From Bacillota bacterium (lineage in GTDB: Bacteria; Bacillota_E; Sulfobacillia; Sulfobacillales; JAIMBI01): a stretch of DNA of 41,419 nt. The translations under genes and the position numbers were made by a program. Where the stretch lies: assembly GCA_021828405.1 (NCBI GenBank), contig JAKARZ010000015.1, positions 1 through 41,419 on the forward strand, in the 5' to 3' direction. Of the stretch, positions 14,927 through 23,355 are shown piece by piece. The stretch's first letter is position 1, and every line of letters begins with the position of its first letter. The notes under the pieces are model-generated. The model saw nothing but the letters and a program-made list of their open reading frames with translations, did not search any database and was not told the origin of the DNA.

Positions 14927-16327
14927 ATGGCGGTGGCCACGGTGCCGCGGTACCACATCCGCACGTTTGGCTGCCAAATGAACGTGCGCGACTCGGAAAT
15001 CATGGCGGGCGAACTGGAGCAAATGGGGTACGCGCGCGCCCACGGCGATGGGGACGCGGATTTGGTGGTGGTCAACACCTGCGCCGTGCGCGGGTCGGCC
15101 GAGGACCATGCGTTTGGCTACATTGGCGGGCTGAAGGCGATGAAGCAGGAGCGCCCGGGCCTCATGGTGGCGTTTGCGGGTTGCATGGCCCAGGAGCCCG
15201 GCACCATCGCGTGGCTCAGGCGCCACGCGCCCCACGTGGACGTGGTGTTTGGCACGCACAATCTGCATCAGTTGCCGGAACTATTGGCGCGGGCGGTGGG
15301 AAGCCGCGAGATGGTGGTGGATGTCTGGGAGGCGTCGCCCGAAGTGCAGCCGACCCTGCCGTCCCGCCGGGCAGACGGCGCCAGTGCCTTCGTGAACATC
15401 ATCTACGGCTGCGACAAGTTTTGCACGTATTGCATTGTGCCGTTCACGCGGGGCCGGGAGCGAAGCCGCCCGATCGGCGACATCGCGGCGGAGGTACGGG
15501 CGCTGGCCGGCGAGGGTTATCAGGACGTCGCGCTTTTGGGCCAAAACGTGAACGCCTACGGCCACGACCTCGAGCCGACGCTGGACCTCGCGGACCTTTT
15601 GACGGCTCTCGAGCCGATCGACGGGGTGCGCTGGCTGCGGTACCTCACCAGCCACCCCAAAGACTTTTCCCAAAAGCTCATCGACACGATCGCCGCGAGT
15701 CGCAAGGTCACGCGGCATGTGCACCTGCCGGTGCAGTCCGGGAGCTCGGCGGTGCTCAAACGAATGAATCGCAAATATACGCGGGAGCAGTACCTAGACC
15801 TCGTGCGCCGCGTGCGTCACGCCATCCCCGACGCCGTGCTGACGACTGACGTGATCGTTGGCTTCCCCGGGGAGACGGACGAGGAATTTGCTGACACGCT
15901 CTCCCTGGTGCAAGCCGTCGAGTTCGACACGGCCTTCACCTTTATCTACTCGCCCCGCGTCGGCACGCCGGCAGCGCGGTGGGAGGGGCGCCATCCGGTC
16001 CCCGAGCTGGTCAAGAAGGATCGGCTGAACCGCCTGATGACACTGCAGTATGGGATCAGCCTGGAAAAGAACCAGGCTTGGGTCGGGCGGTCCGACCTGG
16101 TGTTGGTTGAAGGAGTCAGCAAGAAGGACTCCAACGTCTGGGCCGCGCGGTCGGGGACAAACAAAGTGGTCCTGCTCCCGCGCGAGGCGGGGGTGGATCT
16201 GCACCACCGGTTCGTGCCCGTGCGCATCACCGGAGCGCGGACGTTCTTCCTGACGGCGAACCGTATCGGCGATCCCGTGTCGGCCCCGTTGCCGGACCGG
16301 GCGGGTGCAGTGCCCGTGGCGCTCTAG
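14927..16327 (+). CDS. miaB: tRNA-2-methylthio-N6-dimethylallyladenosine synthase MiaB
   Basis: Radical-SAM methylthiotransferase that adds the 2-methylthio group to i6A37 of tRNA. The 466-residue product has three cysteines for the auxiliary 4Fe-4S cluster (C16 in FGCQMN, C52 in NTCAV, C86 in AGCMAQ), the radical-SAM CxxxCxxC (C162, C166, C169 in GCDKFCTYC) and a C-terminal TRAM domain. ATG 14927 follows GGGGGAG at 14917-14923; TTG 14912 is upstream in frame. It is the last gene of the operon, with a hairpin 2 nt after the stop. Confidence 0.95.
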   Translation: MAVATVPRYHIRTFGCQMNVRDSEIMAGELEQMGYARAHGDGDADLVVVNTCAVRGSAEDHAFGYIGGLKAMKQERPGLMVAFAGCMAQEPGTIAWLRRHAPHVDVVFGTHNLHQLPELLARAVGSREMVVDVWEASPEVQPTLPSRRADGASAFVNIIYGCDKFCTYCIVPFTRGRERSRPIGDIAAEVRALAGEGYQDVALLGQNVNAYGHDLEPTLDLADLLTALEPIDGVRWLRYLTSHPKDFSQKLIDTIAASRKVTRHVHLPVQSGSSAVLKRMNRKYTREQYLDLVRRVRHAIPDAVLTTDVIVGFPGETDEEFADTLSLVQAVEFDTAFTFIYSPRVGTPAARWEGRHPVPELVKKDRLNRLMTLQYGISLEKNQAWVGRSDLVLVEGVSKKDSNVWAARSGTNKVVLLPREAGVDLHHRFVPVRITGARTFFLTANRIGDPVSAPLPDRAGAVPVAL

Positions 16328-16328
16328 C

Positions 16329-16347
16329 GACGCAGGCGTCCTGCGTC
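16329..16347 (+). terminator. Hairpin after miaB
   Basis: Perfect inverted repeat GACGCAGG (16329-16336) and CCTGCGTC (16340-16347) with a 3-nt loop, directly after the miaB stop at 16327. There is no T-tract, so termination may be weak or factor-assisted, or the hairpin may protect the 3' end. Confidence 0.5.
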
Positions 16348-16581
16348 TCAGTGTCGGCCGCCTGCTGGTGAGTGCGCTGGCCCGGCTCGCCGAGTCTCGG
16401 TCGCGGGGCTTGCGGTTTCGGGACAAGGTGGCTCGCCGACCTGTCGTTCATCGGTATCACCGTATTGGTGGCGGTGGCCGGGACGGTGGGACGGCCCGAC
16501 CATGGCCTGGTGTAAACCGCGAGGGGCGCACTCAACGTCGGCATGATGCATGACGGCTGCCCCAAAGCCCGCACCGACTGC

Positions 16582-17287
16582 TCATGCCCAGAGCTTGAAC
16601 CAACTCTGCCGGCCGCCGGCCGGCACGACCGCCTGCGGGCCCATGCGGCTCGTCCCCAGGCGCCGCGTCTTTTCCGGGGCCACGGCAAGCCCGCCCTGCG
16701 CCAGCCGCGGGGAGAGCGGCCCCCTTGGGGTGCTGGCCTCCGGGCGCGTGACGGGGTCCTGGTCCCAAATCCCCGCCGTCAGCCACTGGCGGATGAGGCG
16801 GCGGATCGTGGGGTCCCCGATGTTGAGGGCTCGCAGGCGCCGCCGCCACGCGTGGTCCAACTGGTCACAGAAGCTGCGAAGGTCGGCCTCAGAGACATAC
16901 GGGCCCCGGCCGCTCCGGGCGACCCGACGCACTCGCTGCCATGCGTCGTGCGCGCTCCGGCCCGGTCGAAACCCGACGGAGCTGTCCCGGAACACAGGCT
17001 CGTAGATGGCCCCCAGCACGCGGGCGACCGCCGCTGGCCGCAGTCGGTCTTCCACCGTGGGGAGGCCCAACGGCCGCCGTTTCACGGGATGCCCCGCCTT
17101 CGGAAGGTACGTCCGGCGCGCGAGCGAGGGCTGATCGGCCCCCGCTTCCGCCGCGCCACGCGGTTGGCCACGTGGGCCGCCGGTCTTGGCCATCGGCCGC
17201 CATGCGGACCCGGTCCACCCCCGGCGCGCCGTGGCGGTTCATCTGGTAGGACGTGTCCCCCAGGAACTCCTCCGTGAGGGGAGGGGT
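16582..17287 (-). pseudogene. Decayed group II intron reverse transcriptase/maturase
   Basis: Remnant of a group II intron-encoded protein, read right to left. From about 17287 one frame gives LTEEFLGDTSYQMNRHGAPGVD, cut here into TEEFLGD and NRHGAPGVD, the usual N-terminal landmark. A second frame continues with HVANRVARRK. A third (from about 17115) gives RRTYLPKAG, KRRPLGLPTVEDRL, EPVFRDSSVGFRPGRSAHDA and EADLRSFCDQLDH, with one catalytic Asp. After the RGPLSPRLA block the text jumps to GLAVAPEKTRRL, a motif normally found well beyond the YxDD catalytic box, so about 80 residues including YxDD are missing. At least two frameshifts plus this deletion make it non-functional. It lies antisense to the flanking operons. 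Confidence 0.85.
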
Positions 17288-17578
17288 CTAGGCAGTGAAC
17301 CGCTCCGGCGGCGCCACGCCGTGCGGGGTGTGTGACATGTTCCCTAAGGCCAAGCCTTTTGCACACACCGCATCCCGGTGGGGGTGACAGGCGTAGGGCG
17401 CAGGCTCTCGCGGGGTCGTTGGCCGCGGATGCCTCGGGCAGTGCAACAACTCGGCGCTGCCGGAACACAGATTCGCCTCGGACGCGGCGCGCGGTGCACC
17501 TGTGGTGTCTCGGTGGAGATGGCGCATTGACCTGACCGTGGCGACGGCAGCTTGCTCGCGGGTTCCTCTTGTTCGCGG
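17288..17578. other. Non-coding stretch, possibly 5' RNA part of the intron relic
   Basis: No convincing gene. Read on the minus strand, this is where the structured 5' RNA domains of a group II intron would lie relative to its reverse transcriptase. The minus strand contains CGAGAGCC, GGGATGCGGTG and CAAAAGG, and then AGGGAACATG, in an order reminiscent of intron domain I, but I cannot fold it and see no exact 5' boundary (GUGYG). The right end grades into the rpsB promoter region. Confidence 0.35.
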
Positions 17579-17579
17579 T

Positions 17580-17588
17580 TGCTATTCT
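17580..17588 (+). promoter_or_regulatory. Upstream extended -10 element for rpsB
   Basis: TGC followed by TATTCT (17583-17588), an extended -10 without a recognisable -35. It is the weaker of two tandem candidates ahead of rpsB. Confidence 0.35.
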
Positions 17589-17650
17589 GATAGGCCCGTA
17601 GCACCCGGTTCTGCCCCGGGATCGGCAACCCCCGCGCTGTGGTCGTGCTG

Positions 17651-17659
17651 TGCTATACT
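17651..17659 (+). promoter_or_regulatory. Main extended -10 promoter element for rpsB-tsf
   Basis: TGTGC then TATACT (17654-17659), the same 11 bases as at the nusA promoter (32936-32946). No canonical -35 is present, which is usual for extended -10 promoters. Transcription would begin near 17666, leaving a leader of about 109 nt before rpsB. Confidence 0.6.
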
Positions 17660-17706
17660 ACGCGGGGCTATGGACCCACACTTCGCACGCCGGGAAGTTT
17701 CGGGCC

Positions 17707-17729
17707 GGTGCCTGCCGCGGCAGGTCACC
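17707..17729 (+). promoter_or_regulatory. Structured leader upstream of rpsB
   Basis: The rpsB leader contains GGTGCCTGC (17707-17715) pairing with GCAGG, a bulged T, then CACC (17720-17729) around a CGCG loop, and an alternative outer stem GCCGGT (17704-17709) with ACCGGC (17740-17745). Ribosomal protein S2 is autoregulated through its leader in some bacteria; whether this structure does so here is inference. Confidence 0.4.
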
Positions 17730-17774
17730 CGAGCGATGAACCGGCGGCGGCAGCAACCGGAAGGAGATAGAACC

Positions 17775-18521
17775 ATGCCTGTGATTTCGATGAAGCAGCT
17801 GTTAGAGGCCGGTGTGCACTTCGGACATCAAACGCGGCGCTGGAATCCCAAGATGAAACCGTATATCTTTACGGAACGCAACGGGATATATATTATTGAT
17901 CTGCAGAAGACCGTTCGCAAAGTTGAAGAAGCCTATGCGTTTATGCGCGAAGTGGGGGCCGACGGAGGCCATGTGCTGTTCATCGGCACGAAGAAGCAGG
18001 CCCAGGACGCCGTCAGCGAGGAGTCTCAGCGGAGCGGACAGTATTTCGTCAACCAGCGGTGGCTCGGAGGCATGCTCACCAACTTTGCCACGATCAAGCG
18101 GCGTGTGCGCCGCCTCACCGACCTAAAGCATCAGGAACTGGATGGCCAGTGGGAGCGGTTGCCCAAAAAAGAGGTCAGTGCCCTGCTGCGAGAAAAAACT
18201 CGGCTCGAAAAGTATCTCGGCGGCATCGAGGGCATGCGGGACCTACCGCAGGCCGTGTTTGTGGTGGACCCCCGCAAGGAACACATCGCGGTAACCGAAG
18301 CGCGCAAGATGGGCATCCCGGTCGTGGCCATCGTGGACACCAACTGCGACCCGGACGAGGCCGACTACGTCATTCCTGGCAATGACGACGCGATTCGTGC
18401 CGTGCGCCTTCTCACGGCCCGCATGGCGGATGCCCTGCTGGAGGGTCGGGAAGGCCAGGCGGATGTTCCGGACACCCGGGCGCCGGCGGTCGTCGCCCCT
18501 CCCGACGTGGTCGCGGAGTGA
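17775..18521 (+). CDS. rpsB: Small ribosomal subunit protein uS2
   Basis: 30S protein, 248 residues, ordinary length for bacterial S2. Family landmarks: the start [55 protein letters not shown] and the late [23 protein letters not shown] 17775 follows AAGGAG at 17761-17766. The tail after residue 225 is variable and acidic, as is common. It begins the cluster that continues with tsf, 40 nt downstream. Confidence 0.97.
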   Translation: MPVISMKQLLEAGVHFGHQTRRWNPKMKPYIFTERNGIYIIDLQKTVRKVEEAYAFMREVGADGGHVLFIGTKKQAQDAVSEESQRSGQYFVNQRWLGGMLTNFATIKRRVRRLTDLKHQELDGQWERLPKKEVSALLREKTRLEKYLGGIEGMRDLPQAVFVVDPRKEHIAVTEARKMGIPVVAIVDTNCDPDEADYVIPGNDDAIRAVRLLTARMADALLEGREGQADVPDTRAPAVVAPPDVVAE

Positions 18522-18561
18522 CGGCGGCCTGTCAAACAAAGACGATTCCCACGGAGGCGGC

Positions 18562-19152
18562 ATGACGACAGCGAAGCAGGTAAAAGAACTCCGGGAGATG
18601 ACCGGAGCGGGGATGATGGAGTGCAAGCGCGCACTGGAGGCTACGGACGGAAACACGGACGCGGCCATTGAGTGGCTCCGGGAGCGCGGAGCGCTCGCCG
18701 CGAAGAAGCGGGCCGACCGGGACGCCCGGGAGGGTTTGGTGGACAGCTACATTCACCCGGGCGGCCGCGTGGGGGTGCTCGTGGAGGTGAACTGCGAAAC
18801 TGATTTCGTGGCGCGCAACGAGCAGTTTGCCGCGCTGGTGCACGACGTAGCGCTTCACATCGCCGCCATGGCCCCGAGGTGGGTGGAGCGGACGGCCGTG
18901 CCCGCAGACGAAGTGGCCGGGCTGCAGGCCGCATGGGCAGCGGAGGCCGCCGACGCGGGCAAGCCGCCCCACATTGTCGATAAACTGGTGGCGGGCCGCC
19001 TGGACAAATTCTACCAGGAGGAGTGCCTCTTGGAGCAAGCCTTTTTGAAAAACGCGGACCAGACGGTCGGGGATGCCATCGCGGAGCAGGCCGCTCGTTT
19101 GGGCGAGCATGTGCGTGTGCGCCGGTTCGTGCGTTTTGAGCGCGGACTCTGA
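18562..19152 (+). CDS. tsf: Translation elongation factor Ts
   Basis: Nucleotide exchange factor for EF-Tu. At 196 residues it is the short form (about 200 residues, as in Thermus and many Bacillota), not the 280-residue form. It has the N-terminal UBA-like helix pair [20 protein letters not shown] followed by [10 protein letters not shown], the EF-Tu contact motif [12 protein letters not shown] (about 81-92) and the core ending [19 protein letters not shown] 18562 follows GGAGGCGG. It lies between rpsB and pyrH in the conserved order. Confidence 0.97.
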   Translation: MTTAKQVKELREMTGAGMMECKRALEATDGNTDAAIEWLRERGALAAKKRADRDAREGLVDSYIHPGGRVGVLVEVNCETDFVARNEQFAALVHDVALHIAAMAPRWVERTAVPADEVAGLQAAWAAEAADAGKPPHIVDKLVAGRLDKFYQEECLLEQAFLKNADQTVGDAIAEQAARLGEHVRVRRFVRFERGL

Positions 19153-19178
19153 CAGCGTCCAAAGGCGGGGGGGACATC

Positions 19179-19955
19179 GTGCTGAACGAGGGGCGTGAGG
19201 GGGCCAGCCCGCGGTATCGGCGCGTGGTGCTGAAAATTTCCGGCGAGGCGCTGGCCGGCCAAAGCGGTTTCGGAATTGATCCGGGGACGGTTGATGGGAT
19301 CGCCCGGCAGATCGCCGAGGTGCTGGCGCTCGGTGTGCAGGTCGGGGTGGTGGTGGGCGGTGGCAACTTCTGGCGCGGATTGGCCGGAAGCTCTCAGGGC
19401 ATGGACCGGGCCACCGCGGACTACATCGGGATGTTGGCCACCGTCATGAACGGACTGGCCCTCATGGACGCGCTGGAGAAGCACGGCGTAGCGGTTCGCG
19501 TGCAGACGGCCATCGAAATGAAGGAAGTCGCCGAGCCGTACATCCGGCGCAAGGCGCTGGCGCACCTGGAGCAGGGGCGCGTCGTCATCTTTGCCGCCGG
19601 CAACGGCAATCCCTACTTCTCGACCGATACGACCGCTGCGTTGCGCGCGGCGGAGATTGAAGCCGACGTCATGCTGAAAGCCACCAAGGAGCCCGGCATG
19701 TTCGACGCGGATCCCCGCACGCATCCGGGCGCGAAATTGCTGGATGAAATCGCCTATCTGGATGTTCTGAAGCAGAATCTCCGGGTGATGGATGCCACAG
19801 CCATTTCGCTCTGCATGGACAACCGCATCCCCATTGTGATTTTTGACCTGAACGTGTACGGCAACATCCGCAAGGCGATCCTGGGAGAAAGCATCGGCAC
19901 TTTGGTGGGTGCAGTGGGAACGGTGGAGACGGTGGGAGATGATGCGTATGCCTGA
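19179..19955 (+). CDS. pyrH: Uridylate kinase
   Basis: Phosphorylates UMP to UDP; hexameric amino-acid-kinase-fold enzyme, unrelated to other NMP kinases. The 258-residue product shows [41 protein letters not shown], the substrate loop [17 protein letters not shown] and MFDADPR. GTG 19179 follows AAAGGCGGGGGGG at 19161-19173. Its last 8 nt overlap the frr start, implying coupled translation. Confidence 0.97.
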   Translation: MLNEGREGASPRYRRVVLKISGEALAGQSGFGIDPGTVDGIARQIAEVLALGVQVGVVVGGGNFWRGLAGSSQGMDRATADYIGMLATVMNGLALMDALEKHGVAVRVQTAIEMKEVAEPYIRRKALAHLEQGRVVIFAAGNGNPYFSTDTTAALRAAEIEADVMLKATKEPGMFDADPRTHPGAKLLDEIAYLDVLKQNLRVMDATAISLCMDNRIPIVIFDLNVYGNIRKAILGESIGTLVGAVGTVETVGDDAYA

Positions 19956-20499
19956 GGTGGATCTGCTCGAGGGCGCCGAGGAAAAAATGGCCCGCACGAT
20001 CGAGTTTTTTCAGCGGGAGTTGCAGGGCATGCGTGCGGGCCGGGCGCATCCCGCCTTGCTCGACAAGGTGATGGTGGAGTATTACGGAACCGCCACCCCC
20101 CTGCCACACCTTGCCCAGGTAGCCGTGCCCGAGCCTCGGCTCCTGGTGGTGCAGCCTTTCGATAAGGGCGCGGTGGCGGCCATTGAGAAGGCCATCCAGA
20201 AGGGGGACCTGGGTCTCGGCATTCGCGTGGATGGGGCCGTGCTTCGACTGTCCGTCCCGCCGCTGACGGAGGAGCGGCGCCGGGACCTGGTGCGGCAGCT
20301 GAAGCGGCGGCTGGAGGATGAGCGCGTGTCGTTGCGCAACATCCGCCGCGAGGCGCAGGAAGCCATCAAGGCGGACAAGATGCTGCCAGAGGATGACGGT
20401 CGGCGCCTGCTCGACCAACTGCAGAAGCTGACCGATCGGTATACGCGCCACCTGGAAGAGATGGCGACCGCGAAAGAACATGACCTGCTGCAGCCGTGA
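19948..20499 (+). CDS. frr: Ribosome recycling factor
   Basis: Splits post-termination ribosomes together with EF-G. The 183-residue protein is two-domain RRF of normal length, with [20 protein letters not shown], the domain-linking [20 protein letters not shown] and the C-terminal helix ending [11 protein letters not shown] 19948 is chosen for spacing to GGGAG at 19934-19938; ATG 19942 and 19939 are also in frame. It overlaps the end of pyrH by 8 nt. Confidence 0.95.
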   Translation: MPEVDLLEGAEEKMARTIEFFQRELQGMRAGRAHPALLDKVMVEYYGTATPLPHLAQVAVPEPRLLVVQPFDKGAVAAIEKAIQKGDLGLGIRVDGAVLRLSVPPLTEERRRDLVRQLKRRLEDERVSLRNIRREAQEAIKADKMLPEDDGRRLLDQLQKLTDRYTRHLEEMATAKEHDLLQP

Positions 20500-20677
20500 C
20501 CATGTCCCGCGGCTGGGCCGGGCGCTGTCTTGGCAAGCCATTCCCGAGGACTGGACCGTGAATGCGACAGGCACGGGCATGGCGGCCGTGCCCCTGGCGA
20601 ACCCGGTGTGGCGGATAGTGCGCGTGCGCAGGGGAGCGAGCGGCTGGCGGGTGACGGTGGCGGCGTTTCGCGCGTAA
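20480..20677 (+). CDS. Possible small protein between frr and uppS
   Basis: A 65-codon frame beginning inside the end of frr (20-nt overlap) and filling most of the gap before uppS. Of its 65 codons, 55 end in G or C, including the part beyond frr, as expected for a coding frame here. The product is basic, with a Trp-rich middle (WQAIPEDW) and a strand-like end (VWRIVRVRRG, GWRVTVAAFRA). I recognise no family. ATG 20480 has only a weak GAAAG upstream; GTG 20558 would give a 39-residue version. Confidence 0.4.
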   Translation: MTCCSRDHVPRLGRALSWQAIPEDWTVNATGTGMAAVPLANPVWRIVRVRRGASGWRVTVAAFRA

Positions 20678-20705
20678 CTGGCCGGGGAGGAGGACGCGGC
20701 CCACG

Positions 20706-21443
20706 GTGGAGGCATTAACACAAGCGAGGGAGGCCACCAGCGAGCCCAAAGCCCGCCACGTGGCCATTATCATGGATGGCAACGGGCGTTGGGCCGCCCA
20801 GCGCGGCTTGCCGCGGGAGGCCGGCCACCGCGCCGGCATCGAAGCCTTGCGCCGGGTGGTTCGCGGAGCTCCCGATCTCGGGGTGCGGATGTTGACGGTG
20901 TACGCGTTTTCCACCGAAAACTGGAGGCGGCCCGCGTCAGAGGTTTCGGCCCTGATGCGGCTGTTGGTGGAGTTTTTGGAGAGCGAGACGCCGGAGCTGG
21001 CCGCCGAAGGGGTGAAGCTCGCCACGATTGGCGACCTGTCGGTCTTGCCTGAAGCCTCCCAGGAGGCCCTGGCCCGCGCGCTGGCGAAAACGGCGGGCGG
21101 CGACCGGTTGCTCCTGACCCTGGCTCTGAACTACGGAGGGCGCGCGGAGATTGTGCGGGCCGCCAAACAACTGGTGCGCGTGGTCCAGGCCGGCTGCGTC
21201 GCCCTGGACGATGTGGATGAAGCGATGTTTGCCAAGTTGCTGGACACCTCGGGGCTGCCGGATCCAGACCTGCTGGTCCGCGCGAGCGGCGAAGAGCGGC
21301 TTTCCAACTTCTTGCTGTGGCAGTTGGCGTACACTGAGCTGTGGGTGACAGATACGCTCTGGCCCGACTTCGGGGTAGAGCACCTTCGGCAGGCTCTTTT
21401 GGCCTTTGCCGGCAGGGATCGGCGCTATGGCAGCCACTCCTGA
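20706..21443 (+). CDS. uppS: Isoprenyl transferase (undecaprenyl diphosphate synthase)
   Basis: cis-Prenyltransferase making the C55 lipid carrier for cell-wall synthesis. The 245-residue product has the catalytic P-loop IIMDGNGRWA (Asp24), the YAFSTENWRRP helix, ALNYGGRAEI and the C-terminal RASGEERLSNFLLWQLAYTE. The start is GTG 20706, with GGGGAGGAGG about 15 nt upstream. The end overlaps cdsA by 17 nt. Substrates come from the MEP genes dxr and ispG in the same cluster. Confidence 0.96.
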   Translation: MEALTQAREATSEPKARHVAIIMDGNGRWAAQRGLPREAGHRAGIEALRRVVRGAPDLGVRMLTVYAFSTENWRRPASEVSALMRLLVEFLESETPELAAEGVKLATIGDLSVLPEASQEALARALAKTAGGDRLLLTLALNYGGRAEIVRAAKQLVRVVQAGCVALDDVDEAMFAKLLDTSGLPDPDLLVRASGEERLSNFLLWQLAYTELWVTDTLWPDFGVEHLRQALLAFAGRDRRYGSHS

Positions 21444-22245
21444 GACGGGGCGGTGGAGCGCGCTGCGCCGCCGATTCATCACGGCCGGCGTGGGCGGGCC
21501 GGTGTTGCTCGCCCTAGTGTGGCTGGGCGGCTGGCCGCTTTGGCTGCTGAGCTGGGCCCTCGCGCTCGTCATGAGCTTCGAACTGTCCGGGCTGCTGATG
21601 CGTCGGCGGCTGGAGTTGCCGATCTGGGCCCTGGGCACGCTGGTGACGGGCCTGATGGCGGCCGTGGCCTTCCACTGGCCGCTGCTTCCGGTGGTTGTCG
21701 GCCTCTTTTTCCTGGCCGCGCTTTTCGGGCTCGGGGGAGATGACAACCAGCGGGGATTCCTGACCGGGCAGAGCGCGGTGTTTGGCGCGCTCTACATCGG
21801 GGGACTCATCTCCTTTCTGCCCCGCATCCGCGAGTTGCCCCATGGGCTGCCGCTCACCGTATTCGTGCTGCTGACAGTGTGGGCCACGGATGCCGCCGCC
21901 TACTTTGTCGGCAACAGCTACGGACGGCGGCGCATGTTCCCACGCGTGTCACCTGGCAAGACCTGGGAAGGATCGCTGGCCGGGCTGGGCGGCGGCGTGG
22001 TGGCGGGGGCTCTGCTGTCCACCTGGCTGGTGGGCGCCCTGGGACCCGGACTGGTTTTGTCCCTAGGCATTGCGGTGGCCAGCCAGCTCGGCGATCTGGT
22101 GGAGTCGAACCTGAAGCGCTTTGTTGGTGCCAAGGACGCTGGGGCCATTCTTCCGGGGCACGGCGGACTCCTGGACCGGCTGGACTCGGCCCTGTTTGCC
22201 CTACCGGCCGCATACTACTTGCTCAGGGGGCTGGGCCTCAGCTGA
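21427..22245 (+). CDS. cdsA: Phosphatidate cytidylyltransferase
   Basis: Integral membrane enzyme making CDP-diacylglycerol, the branch-point precursor of phospholipids. The 272-residue product has about seven to eight hydrophobic segments and the diagnostic CDP signature SNLKRFVGAKDAG followed by LPGHGGLLDRLDS near the C-terminus. ATG 21427 is preferred over TTG 21406 because AGGGA precedes it at the right distance. It overlaps uppS by 17 nt. Confidence 0.95.
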   Translation: MAATPETGRWSALRRRFITAGVGGPVLLALVWLGGWPLWLLSWALALVMSFELSGLLMRRRLELPIWALGTLVTGLMAAVAFHWPLLPVVVGLFFLAALFGLGGDDNQRGFLTGQSAVFGALYIGGLISFLPRIRELPHGLPLTVFVLLTVWATDAAAYFVGNSYGRRRMFPRVSPGKTWEGSLAGLGGGVVAGALLSTWLVGALGPGLVLSLGIAVASQLGDLVESNLKRFVGAKDAGAILPGHGGLLDRLDSALFALPAAYYLLRGLGLS

Positions 22246-22275
22246 TCCGAGCCTGGCGGACAAAGGGGGGACAGC

Positions 22276-23334
22276 ATGGGGGATGACAATCGGCGCTATC
22301 TGACAGCTGTCACCGCGTGGGTGCTCCTCCTGGTGGCGGCGTTTGTGTTTTGGCGCTTTGTCGTGCCCTACACGGTCCCCTTTGTGATTGCCGCATTCTT
22401 GACCGCGCTCCTCGATCCGGTGGTGTCCCTGGGCGAGCGTGCGGGGCTCCCGCGGTGGCTTGCGACAATCATTTCCATGGTAGTCGTGCTGGGCGGCACA
22501 CTGGCGGGCGTGGGCGTGCTGGTGAGCATCCTGGTGCGCGAACTCGCCAACCTGACCAGGCAGCTGCCCGGGCTGGTGAAAAATGCCCAGCCGGTGGTGG
22601 ACAGCCTCGTCGACGACCTCGCGCGCTTGGGCCACTTCAAATTGCCCAGCGTCCAGTCGCTGGTGCATAGTCAGATCACGACGGCCTACAAGATTACGGC
22701 CACGGTGTTGCACGCCCTGCTGATGGTGGTGCTGGGCCTGCCCAACGTGCTCCTCGTCGCCGTGTTGGCCGTGGTGGCCGCGTTTTTCCTGATTCGTGAC
22801 AAACGCGTCGTGGGCGCTATGCTGGAGTGGATCCTGCCGCCCGGGATGCAGCATCGCCTGCCCACGCTTCGCACGGAGGTCGTGCGAGGCACATTGGGGT
22901 TCCTCCGGGCGCAGTTGTTCTTGGTGGCAACGACCGCAGTGGGGACGACCTTCGGCCTCCTGCTGTATGGATCACACTATGCCGTGTTGCTGGGCTTGGT
23001 GGCAGGCTTCTTGGACTTGATCCCGTTTCTGGGCCCCACCGCGCTGCTGGCGCCGTGGGCCGCCGTCATGTTCATCATTGGGCAGCCGGTGGCGGGGCTG
23101 GAGCTGCTGGTGATCCTGGCGGGAGTGGCGCTGGTGCGCCAGCTCATCGAGCCCCGCCTCCTGGGATCCGGCACCGGCCTGCACCCGCTGGCGGCGCTGG
23201 TGGCGTTGTATGTAGGGATCCAGCTGTTTGGACCCATCGGGTTTGTCGTGGGGCCCATCACGGCGGTGGTGCTGAAGGCGGCGGCGCGGGCGGCGGGGCT
23301 GCCCCCGTTTGTGAAAACTGGACGAGGGGCCTGA
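22276..23334 (+). CDS. AI-2E/PerM-family permease (YtvI-like)
   Basis: A 352-residue polytopic membrane protein. Two hydrophobic N-terminal segments (about 10-45) and one at 58-85 precede a soluble amphipathic part (about 90-130). Then come further membrane segments and the family block GFLDLIPFLGPTALLAPWA. Members include the sporulation protein YtvI and putative exporters or ion antiporters; the substrate is not predictable. It is inserted between cdsA and dxr, which are usually adjacent, 30 nt after cdsA and 21 nt before dxr, so it shares the operon. ATG 22276 follows AAAGGGGGGA. Confidence 0.85.
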   Translation: MGDDNRRYLTAVTAWVLLLVAAFVFWRFVVPYTVPFVIAAFLTALLDPVVSLGERAGLPRWLATIISMVVVLGGTLAGVGVLVSILVRELANLTRQLPGLVKNAQPVVDSLVDDLARLGHFKLPSVQSLVHSQITTAYKITATVLHALLMVVLGLPNVLLVAVLAVVAAFFLIRDKRVVGAMLEWILPPGMQHRLPTLRTEVVRGTLGFLRAQLFLVATTAVGTTFGLLLYGSHYAVLLGLVAGFLDLIPFLGPTALLAPWAAVMFIIGQPVAGLELLVILAGVALVRQLIEPRLLGSGTGLHPLAALVALYVGIQLFGPIGFVVGPITAVVLKAAARAAGLPPFVKTGRGA

Positions 23335-23355
23335 CGAGGCTTAGGAGGTGGGCGC

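Noticed and set aside
14866..15849. 327-codon plus-strand frame inside miaB
   Set aside because: Out-of-frame Gly/Arg/Pro-rich shadow of miaB, with no ribosome-binding site or motif.
16372..16518. Short plus-strand frame with a hydrophobic stretch (LSFIGITVLVAVAGTVG)
   Set aside because: No good start or ribosome-binding site, too short, and located in decayed DNA; perhaps a gene fragment but unsupported.
16615..16650. Group II intron domain V-like hairpin on the minus strand (starts GAGCCGCATG)
   Set aside because: The start resembles domain V, but the closing strand and tetraloop do not match and I could not fold a convincing 34-nt structure.
16543..17277. 244-codon plus-strand frame over the intron relic
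   Set aside because: The minus strand carries recognisable reverse transcriptase motifs over the same bases; the plus-strand product has no pattern.
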